Of a stretch of DNA of 64,000 nt, positions 8,223-14,463 are shown one piece after another. How positions within the stretch are numbered: the first letter of the stretch is position 1; the number at the start of each line of letters is the position of its first letter. The stretch comes from Acidobacteriota bacterium (GTDB taxonomy: Bacteria > Acidobacteriota > Terriglobia > Bryobacterales > Bryobacteraceae). Where the stretch lies: positions 72,122 through 136,121 of the forward strand of contig JAPKZB010000002.1 in the NCBI GenBank assembly GCA_026393985.1, written 5' to 3'. A program made the translations under genes and the position numbers. The notes under the pieces are model-generated. The model was not told where the DNA came from. It did no database searches and worked only from the letters and a program-made list of their open reading frames with translations.

Positions 8223-9368
8223 TTATGGCGCCTGGTAGACGCGCTGCCCGCTGATCCAGGTCTCTTCGACCTGAATCCGGCCGTTGGTCATCGAGAAGAC
8301 GACAAAGTCGGCGCGTTCGCCGGGGGTTAAGCCGCGCTGGCGGCCGCTGATGCGTCCGACGCGGGCCGGGTTGCGGGTTGCCATCGTGACGGCCTCACCG
8401 AGGGTGACGCCGGTCATCCTTATCAGGTTTTCCACACCGCGGTGCATCTTGAGGGCGCTCCCCGCCAGGCGGGTCTGGCCGGCGAGAACAACGCGGTCGT
8501 CCGGGGTGAGGTCTACCCACTGGTCGGCCAACTGGTAGCGGCCGGGGGCGGCGCCGGCCGGGGCGCTGGCGTCGGTCACCAGAATCGACCGTTCGACGCC
8601 TTTGGCGCGGAGGGCGACGCGGAGGAACGCTTCGCCAATATGGATGCCGTCGCCGATGAGGCTGGCCGCGAGGCGGTCTTCGGCCAACTGCTCCCAGAGG
8701 TAGTTTGGATGACGGGGCAGGACGCTGTGGGAGCCGTTGCCGAGGTGCGTCGACAGGGTGGCGCCGGCGGCGACGGCGTCCTGAATCTGCTGGCGATTGG
8801 CGCCCGTGTGGCCGAGGGCGACGACGACGCCTTCGCGGACCAGGGCCTCGATGTAGGCAGGGGCCGCGGGCCATTCGGGTGAGATGGTAACCAACTTCAC
8901 TAAACCACCCGTAACCTCTTGCCAGCCTTTGTATTCTTCGATGTCGGGCGGGCGGACGCAGGCGAGCGGATGGGCGCCGCGCGGCCCTTCTTCGGCGGAG
9001 ATATGGGGGCCTTCGACGTGGAAACCTTCGATGGCGATGCCTTCGGGCAGGGCTTGTTTGGCGGCGTAAAGATTGGCCAGGGAGCCGCGCATGCCTTCGA
9101 CGGTGCCGGTGATGACGGTGGGCAGCAGGCGGGTGACGCCGCAGGCGAACTGGGCGCGCAGGCTGCGGGCGATGTCTTCGCGGCGGGTGGCGGGGGAGTT
9201 GTAGTCGACTCCGTCGTAGCCGTTCACCTGGAGGTCGATGAAGCCGGGGACGACGTAGTCGAGTTCGCCGACCGTGGGGTCGAGGAGTTCGGTGACGCCG
9301 GTGATGAGAGCGCCGAAGTCGACGATGACGCGTTCGTGGCGGACGGGGTCCAAGCCGATAATTCTCAT
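8223..9368 (-). CDS. nagA: N-acetylglucosamine-6-phosphate deacetylase
   Basis: A 381-residue amidohydrolase that removes acetate from GlcNAc-6-phosphate, feeding amino-sugar use and cell-wall recycling. PGFIDLQVNG (residues 41-50) has the NagA-type Q-x-N in place of the H-x-H of other amidohydrolases. The metal ligand Glu119 lies in HVEGPH, His187 in ALGHTGA and His208 in STHLGNGSH; the catalytic Asp is in LVTDASA. The usual THLFNAM sequence is THLGNGS here, a mild deviation. Length is normal for the family. It is the first gene of a minus-strand run with the dioxygenase and WD40 genes. No nagB or PTS gene is in the window. Confidence 0.85.
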   Translation of the reverse strand: MRIIGLDPVRHERVIVDFGALITGVTELLDPTVGELDYVVPGFIDLQVNGYDGVDYNSPATRREDIARSLRAQFACGVTRLLPTVITGTVEGMRGSLANLYAAKQALPEGIAIEGFHVEGPHISAEEGPRGAHPLACVRPPDIEEYKGWQEVTGGLVKLVTISPEWPAAPAYIEALVREGVVVALGHTGANRQQIQDAVAAGATLSTHLGNGSHSVLPRHPNYLWEQLAEDRLAASLIGDGIHIGEAFLRVALRAKGVERSILVTDASAPAGAAPGRYQLADQWVDLTPDDRVVLAGQTRLAGSALKMHRGVENLIRMTGVTLGEAVTMATRNPARVGRISGRQRGLTPGERADFVVFSMTNGRIQVEETWISGQRVYQAP

Positions 9369-9480
9369 GGATTTAAAACAATTCCTTGTAGTTTTGTTTT
9401 ATGCACAGCATCTTCACAGTGTTGCCGGCGTAACTGATTGATTTCAGGGAGTTAAAAACTTGTGGATCGGACTTATTTTT

Positions 9481-9634
9481 TTGTGGCGCACGGAGCACGG
9501 TCCTGGTACAACAATAGGGTACCGCGGGTGCAAGTGCACGAGGCTAATCTCGGGGGAGGTGGCCGGAGCGCATGGCCTGCGGTACACTCCGAAAGGAAAA
9601 GGGCGTCTGGTATATCAGACGCCCTTTTGTTTTG
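9481..9634 (+). ncRNA. Candidate structured small RNA with intrinsic terminator
   Basis: A 7-bp perfect stem, GTACCGC (9519-9525) with GCGGTAC (9579-9585), encloses three short hairpins: GTGC-AAGT-GCAC (9528-9539), GAG-GCTAAT-CTC (9540-9551) and GGCC-loop-GGCC (9561-9577). A strong terminator follows at 9597-9628. The layout is cloverleaf-like but lacks a T-loop sequence, a 7-nt anticodon loop and CCA, so it is not a tRNA. The 5' boundary is not visible and no clear promoter was found. The strand is chosen because the U-rich tract after the terminator is better on the plus strand. Confidence 0.35.
9597..9634. terminator. Bidirectional intrinsic terminator
   Basis: GGGCGTCTG (9601-9609) and CAGACGCCC (9616-9624) form a perfect 9-bp stem with a 6-nt loop. 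It is extended by AAAA/TTTT, with TTTTGTTTTG on the plus side and TTTTCCTTT on the minus side. It can end ilvE on the minus strand, whose stop is 40 nt upstream of it, and the candidate RNA on the plus strand. Confidence 0.85.
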
Positions 9635-9673
9635 TATCATTTTGTGTCAGGCGGTTGTGTCAGGCGGTGGGGA

Positions 9674-10600
9674 TTACTTCCGCACCGGGGTGAGCCAGCC
9701 TTCGGTGTCCGGCGTTTCGCCATTGATGACACTGAAAAACTCTTTCTGCAGTTTGCCGGTGATGGGGCCGCGGCTGCCGGAGCCGATGGAGATGCGGTCG
9801 ACCGAGCGGATGGGGCTGACCTCAGCGGCGGTTCCGGTGAAGAAGACCTCGTCGGCGATGTAGAGGGCTTCGCGGGGGATGGGGGTTTCGATGATTTCGA
9901 TGCCCATGCGTTTGGCGAGGAAGATGATGGTGGCGCGGGTGATGCCGGGCAGGGCGCTGTTGCCGAGCGGCGGGGTGGTGATTTTGCCGTCGCGGACGAC
10001 GAAGATGTTCTCGCCTGAGCCTTCCGAGATGTAGCCGTTGGTGTCGAGGGCGATGCCTTCGGCAAAGCCGTTGTAGTGGGCTTCCATCCGGATCAGTTGT
10101 GAGTTCATGTAATTGGCGCCGGCCTTGGCGAGGGCGGGCAGGGTGTTGGGCGCGATGCGGTTCCAACTGGAGATACAGACATCGACGCCCTGGGCGAGGG
10201 CTTCGGCGCCGAGGTACTGGCCCCAGGACCAGCAGGCCAGATAGAGGTCGTTGGGGTTGTTGATGCCGAGCACGCCGAGTTCGTAGTAGCCGCGCAGGAG
10301 AATGGGGCGGACGTAGCAGGCCTCGAGTTTGTTGACGCGAATGAGGTCCAGCACGGCTTCGCACATCTGGTCGATGGTGAAATCGACCTTATCCATCCGG
10401 TAGATCTTGGCCGAATCCATGAGCCGGCGCATGTGATCCCGCAGCCGGAACACTTGCGGACCGGCGGGGGTGTTGTAGCAGCGGATGCCTTCAAACACCG
10501 AACTGCCGTAGCTGACGACGTGACTCAGAACGTGAATCTTCGCGTCGTCCCAATCAATGAACTTTCCGTTACACCAAATCTTCTCTGTGGGCGTCAACAT
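9674..10600 (-). CDS. ilvE: Branched-chain amino acid aminotransferase
   Basis: A 308-residue PLP class IV aminotransferase for the last step of Leu, Ile and Val synthesis or the first of their breakdown. The Schiff-base lysine is K159 in ALAKAGANY, the same position as in the E. coli enzyme. FEGIRCY (37-43), the RGYYELG loop and SEGSGENIF are diagnostic. Length is typical. It is monocistronic: a perfect TATAAT lies 6 nt before the ATG on the minus strand, implying a leaderless mRNA, and a terminator lies just past the stop. Confidence 0.95.
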   Translation of the reverse strand: MLTPTEKIWCNGKFIDWDDAKIHVLSHVVSYGSSVFEGIRCYNTPAGPQVFRLRDHMRRLMDSAKIYRMDKVDFTIDQMCEAVLDLIRVNKLEACYVRPILLRGYYELGVLGINNPNDLYLACWSWGQYLGAEALAQGVDVCISSWNRIAPNTLPALAKAGANYMNSQLIRMEAHYNGFAEGIALDTNGYISEGSGENIFVVRDGKITTPPLGNSALPGITRATIIFLAKRMGIEIIETPIPREALYIADEVFFTGTAAEVSPIRSVDRISIGSGSRGPITGKLQKEFFSVINGETPDTEGWLTPVRK

Positions 10601-10606
10601 CCAAAC

Positions 10607-10612
10607 ATTATA
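10607..10612 (-). promoter_or_regulatory. ilvE -10 box, leaderless spacing
   Basis: A consensus TATAAT on the minus strand, six bases before the ilvE ATG. The expected transcription start would fall on or next to the start codon. No consensus -35 box is visible 17 nt further upstream. Confidence 0.6.
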
Positions 10613-10691
10613 GCGTCAGGCGGCGGGTCGGGCGTATGGCGTTGAAACCGGGGCGTGAAGTCCGGCATCATTAGGAACGGAGAACCCGCCC

Positions 10692-12071
10692 ATGATCCTT
10701 CGCCGTCTAATTCCGCAACTGGTGCTGAGCGCCACGCTTCTGTTCGCGCAGAAGCAGAAAGTGGTGAAGCCCGGCTTCAACCTGTTCTCGATGGAGCAGG
10801 ATGTTCAACTGGGCCGGGAGGCCGCCGCGCAGATTGAGCGGGAGATGCAGATCGTCAATAACCCGCGTCTGACGGGTTTGATTGACCGGATCGGGCGGAA
10901 GTTGATGGCGGCGAACGCAGCCGATGGTAAGAACGGGCAGTTTCCGTTCACCTTTAAAGTGGTGAACGATCCCTCGATTAACGCCTTCGCGCTGCCCGGC
11001 GGCCCGATGTTTATTCAGACGGGGTTAATTGCGGCGGCCGATAACGAGGGCCAGGTGGCCGGGGTGATGGGCCACGAGATGGCGCATGTGATTTTGCGGC
11101 ATGGCACGAACCAGGCATCCAAGGCCAACCTGATTCAACTGCCGCTAGCCGTGGCCGGCGGGATGGTGGGGGACAACAGCATGCTGGGTACGCTGGCGCA
11201 GCTCGGTATCGGGCTCGGGGCCAACTCCGTATTGATGAAGTTTTCACGGAATGCCGAGTCGGACGCCGATCTGCTGGGGGCGCGGTTGCTGCACGCCGCC
11301 GGATACAATCCTGTGGAGTTGGCCCGCTTTTTTGAGAAGTTGGAGGCCGAGTCCGGCAAGGGGAATGCGCTGACTCAGTTTTTCGCTTCGCACCCCAATC
11401 CGGGGAACCGCGTGAAGAACATTCAGGCCGACATGCAGTTTTATCCGCGCGCCAATTACCAACCAGACGCGCCTTCGGCCGACTTCCTGGCGGCCAAGGC
11501 GGAGGCCAAGGCGCTGCCGGCGCCACCCAAGCGGCCGCAGCAGAGTGGTACGGCACCGGCACCGCAGAACGGTGGGCCGAGTCCGGATACGGCGGCGCCG
11601 CGCGGATTTAGGGTGCAACGCACTCCTTTGTACGCGATGGCGTATCCGGAAGACTGGCAGAGCCAGTTGGCGCAGGACCAGGTTTCGCTGACACTGGCGG
11701 CGGCCGATGGGCTGGTGCGTGGGCAGAACGGTCAGAACGATGTGGGGCACGGGGTGCTGGTGGCGATCAACCAGGTCCGGAGCCAGAACCTCGATCAGGA
11801 GACCGACGCGCTGGTGCGGGGCTTGCTCCAGGGCAACCCGGGCGTGCGGCAGACGGGCAACGCGCAGCGCATTCGCGTGAGCGGGCAGGCGGCGCTGCTG
11901 ACGCCGCTCGAAGGACGGAGCGGCTTGAAGCGGGGGGAGAAAGAGATCATCCGGGTGTTGACGGTGATGCATTCGCGCGGCCTGTTCCACGCGGTTTTGG
12001 TGGCGCCGGAGAGCCGTTGGCGGATCGCCGAGGGCGAGTACGACGAGATGATCCGCAGCATCCGGTTCTAG
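10692..12071 (+). CDS. M48 family metalloprotease (BepA/Loi-like)
   Basis: A 459-residue periplasmic zinc protease. The signal peptide (residues 1-19, ending LLFAQ) is followed by the M48 domain with HEMAH at 128-132 and the third ligand Glu188 in NAESDADLLG. INAFALPGGPMFIQTGL is the classic substrate-cleft segment of the BepA/YfgC group, which acts in outer-membrane protein quality control. After the protease domain (about residue 270) there is a Pro/Ala/Gln-rich linker and a C-terminal globular region of about 150 residues that I do not recognise; there are no TPR repeats. The next gene starts 2 nt after its stop, so they are likely co-transcribed. Confidence 0.85.
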   Translation: MILRRLIPQLVLSATLLFAQKQKVVKPGFNLFSMEQDVQLGREAAAQIEREMQIVNNPRLTGLIDRIGRKLMAANAADGKNGQFPFTFKVVNDPSINAFALPGGPMFIQTGLIAAADNEGQVAGVMGHEMAHVILRHGTNQASKANLIQLPLAVAGGMVGDNSMLGTLAQLGIGLGANSVLMKFSRNAESDADLLGARLLHAAGYNPVELARFFEKLEAESGKGNALTQFFASHPNPGNRVKNIQADMQFYPRANYQPDAPSADFLAAKAEAKALPAPPKRPQQSGTAPAPQNGGPSPDTAAPRGFRVQRTPLYAMAYPEDWQSQLAQDQVSLTLAAADGLVRGQNGQNDVGHGVLVAINQVRSQNLDQETDALVRGLLQGNPGVRQTGNAQRIRVSGQAALLTPLEGRSGLKRGEKEIIRVLTVMHSRGLFHAVLVAPESRWRIAEGEYDEMIRSIRF

Positions 12072-12073
12072 GC

Positions 12074-13051
12074 GTGGCCGAATACCGCGCAGCGTTATTT
12101 GACGGGCCGGGACGGCCGCTCCGGTTGGCTTCGTTTGGTCAACCGGAGTTGGCGGCGGGCGAGAGGTTGGTGCGGGTGATGGCGTGCACGGTGTGCGGCA
12201 GCGACCTGCATACGCTGGCGGGGCGGCGGGCGGCGCCGGCGCCGTCGATTCTGGGCCACGAGGCGGTGGGCATCGAGGTGGCGACGGGGCGGCGGGTGAC
12301 GTGGTCGATCATGGCCTGCTGCGGGGAGTGCGACCGGTGCCGGCGGGGGATGGAACAGAAGTGTGAGCGGTTGTTCAAGTACGGCCATGCGGCGCATACG
12401 GGGGCCCCGTCGGGCGGGTTGTCGGAGTTGATCGTGCTCCGGCCGGGGACGACGGTGCTGGAGGTGCCGGAGGGGTTGGCGGATGAGGTGGTTTGTCCGG
12501 CCAACTGCGCGACGGCGACGGTGGCGGCGTGCTTGCGGGTGGCGGGTCCGGTGCGGGGGCGGACGGTGCTGGTGCAGGGCGCCGGGCTGCTGGGGTTGAC
12601 GGCGGCGGCGATGGCTTCGGCTGCGGGGGCGGCGGCGGTGCACGTGGTGGACCCGGACGGGGAGCGGCGGGCGCTGGCGGGGCAGTTTGGCGCGACGGCG
12701 GCCGAGGCCGAGGGCGCGCCGGCGGTGGATATCGCGTTTGAGTTTTCGGGGCGTTCGACGGCGATGCCGGCGCTGCGGGTGGGCGGGGTGTGGGTGCTGG
12801 CGGGGGCGGTGTTTTCCGTGCCGCCGGTGGCGATTGACCCGGAGGCGATGGTGCGGGGGCTGTGGCGGATGGAAGGGGTGCACAACTACCGGCCGGAGGA
12901 TCTGGGGGCGGCGCTGCGGTTTCTGGACGGGGCGGGGAGGCGGTTTCCGTTTGCCGCGCTGGCACCGCGGAGCTTTGCGTTGGCGGAGGTGAACGAGGCG
13001 CTGGAATATGCGGCCGCGGCGCGGCCGGTGCGGGTGATGATCCGGCCCTAG
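12074..13051 (+). CDS. Zinc-dependent alcohol dehydrogenase, HpnZ-like
   Basis: A 325-residue medium-chain dehydrogenase. Catalytic zinc ligands are Cys41 (CGSDLH) and His62-Glu63 (GHEAVG); the structural zinc site is C83, C86, C89 and C97. A Rossmann glycine motif (VQGAGLLGL) follows. KYGHAA, CPANCATATVAACLRVAG and GAGLLGLTAAAMA resemble the subgroup annotated as phosphonate-catabolism-associated dehydrogenase (TIGR03366), but no phosphonate gene is nearby, so the substrate is open. I chose the GTG at 12074, just after the M48 stop; an upstream frame extends into that gene. Its 3' end overlaps the convergent DUF1501 gene by 4 nt. Confidence 0.8.
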   Translation: MAEYRAALFDGPGRPLRLASFGQPELAAGERLVRVMACTVCGSDLHTLAGRRAAPAPSILGHEAVGIEVATGRRVTWSIMACCGECDRCRRGMEQKCERLFKYGHAAHTGAPSGGLSELIVLRPGTTVLEVPEGLADEVVCPANCATATVAACLRVAGPVRGRTVLVQGAGLLGLTAAAMASAAGAAAVHVVDPDGERRALAGQFGATAAEAEGAPAVDIAFEFSGRSTAMPALRVGGVWVLAGAVFSVPPVAIDPEAMVRGLWRMEGVHNYRPEDLGAALRFLDGAGRRFPFAALAPRSFALAEVNEALEYAAAARPVRVMIRP

Positions 13052-14463
13052 GCGAGGAGCTCCTTCATGACGCGGGCTTCGTCGGAGGGGCCGATGAGGC
13101 GCTGGTTGAGCCCGAGGTAGGGGTAGTGCAGGGTGTGGGGGTTCAGGCCGAGCTGGTGGAGGATGGTCGCCTGGAGGTCGCGGGGCGTCATCTTGTCTTT
13201 GGCGACATAGTAGCCGATGTCATCGGTTTCGCCGAAATTCAGGCCCTTTTTGATGCCGCCGCCGGCCATCCACATGGTGTAGGCGTAGGGGTGATGGTCG
13301 CGGCCGAAGAAGGCGCCTTCGGTGCCGCCGCGGTTTTCGCGCATGGGGGTGCGGCCGAACTCGCCGCCCCAGACGACGAGGGTCTCATCGAGGAGGCCGC
13401 GCTGTTTGAGATCTTTGAGCAGGGCGGTGACGGCTTGGTCGGTCGAGCGGATGTGGGGCCGGAGGGCGTGCTGGATATCGTCGCGCTTGCTGGTGCCATG
13501 GTGGTCCCAGCCCCAATCGAAGATCTGGACGAAACGGACGCCGTTTTCGACGAGCCGGCGGGCGAGGAGGCAGTTGTTGGCGAGGCTGGTTTTGCCGGGT
13601 TCGGTGCCGTAGGCTGCGTGGACGGCTGGAGGCTCCTTCGAGATATCCATGACCTGGGGCACGGAGATCTGCATGCGGTAGGCGAGTTCGTACTGGCCCA
13701 TGCGGGCGTCGGTTTCCGGGTCGCCGGCCTGTTTGGCCTGGAGCGCGTTCAGGTCTTTGAGGGCGTCGATCGTCTTGCGGCGGAGCGAGCGGGTCATGCC
13801 CTCGGGGTCGGAGAGGAACAGGACGGGGTCGCCGTGGGAGCGGCAGTGGACACCCTGGTGGACGCTGGGTAGAAAGGCGCTGCCCCAGAGGCTTTTGCCG
13901 CCGTCGGGGTTGTTGCCGCCGCTCGTGAGGACGACGAAGCCGGGGAGGTCCTCGTTTTCGGATCCGAGGCCGTAGGTGGCCCAGGCGCCCATCGAGGCAA
14001 AGCCAAAGCGGGGGTTGCCGGTGTGGAGAAAGAGCTGGGCGGGGGCGTGGTTGAACTGGTCGGTGCTCATCGACCGGATGATGGTGAGGTCGTCAACCAC
14101 GGTGGACAGGTTCGGGAGCAGTTCGCTGAGCCAGGCGCCGGACTGGCCGTGTTGTTTGAATTTGTAGGGCGTGCCGAGCATGCGGGGGACGCCTTTGATG
14201 AAAGCAAAGCGCTTGCCTTTGAGTAACTCGTCCGGGCAGGGCTTGCCGTCGTACTTGACTAACTCGGGCTTATAGTCGAACAGTTCCAGTTGGCTGGGTG
14301 CGCCGGCCATGTGGAGGAAGATGACGGACTTGGCCTTGGCCGGATGGTCCGGTTTTTTGGCGCCCCGGGCTTCGGCCAGGAACAGGTTGGCCAAGCCCAG
14401 GCTGCAGCCGGACAGGAAGTGGCGGCGGGTGGCCGCGAGAGCCGATTCGAGTTTGGGGTTCAT
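13048..14463 (-). CDS. DUF1501 protein (pair A)
   Basis: A 471-residue protein of the DUF1501 family, whose fold resembles the alkaline phosphatase/sulfatase superfamily; biochemical role unknown. TRRHFLSG near the N-terminus is a twin-arginine signal, so it is exported folded. Family signatures: AGAPSQLELFDYKP (the metal-site strand), NNCLLARRLVENGVRFV, WDHHGT, DLKQRGLLDETLVVWGGEFGRTP and FGRDHHPYAY. ATG 14463 overlaps the PSD1 stop (ATGA), so it is the second gene of the pair. It also overlaps the convergent dehydrogenase by 4 nt. Confidence 0.85.
   Translation of the reverse strand: MNPKLESALAATRRHFLSGCSLGLANLFLAEARGAKKPDHPAKAKSVIFLHMAGAPSQLELFDYKPELVKYDGKPCPDELLKGKRFAFIKGVPRMLGTPYKFKQHGQSGAWLSELLPNLSTVVDDLTIIRSMSTDQFNHAPAQLFLHTGNPRFGFASMGAWATYGLGSENEDLPGFVVLTSGGNNPDGGKSLWGSAFLPSVHQGVHCRSHGDPVLFLSDPEGMTRSLRRKTIDALKDLNALQAKQAGDPETDARMGQYELAYRMQISVPQVMDISKEPPAVHAAYGTEPGKTSLANNCLLARRLVENGVRFVQIFDWGWDHHGTSKRDDIQHALRPHIRSTDQAVTALLKDLKQRGLLDETLVVWGGEFGRTPMRENRGGTEGAFFGRDHHPYAYTMWMAGGGIKKGLNFGETDDIGYYVAKDKMTPRDLQATILHQLGLNPHTLHYPYLGLNQRLIGPSDEARVMKELLA

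Larger units (their letters stand above)
9369..9673. other. Gene-free region with AT-rich part and structured RNA
   Basis: This is the only gap over 300 nt. The left part (9369-9480) is unusually AT-rich and must hold the nagA promoter. It contains one perfect TTATGCACA DnaA-box-like site (9399-9407), which alone means little. The right part holds the hairpin cluster and terminator described separately. No coding frame here looks real. Confidence 0.6.

Noticed and set aside
9399-9407. A replication origin because of a DnaA-box-like TTATGCACA
   Set aside because: Only one box is present, with no dnaA or dnaN gene and no cluster of boxes. The composition switch lies elsewhere, and its polarity fits a terminus.
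9519-9585. A tRNA gene
   Set aside because: There is a 7-bp outer stem and three hairpins, but no TTCGA-type T-loop, no 7-nt anticodon loop and no 5-bp anticodon stem.
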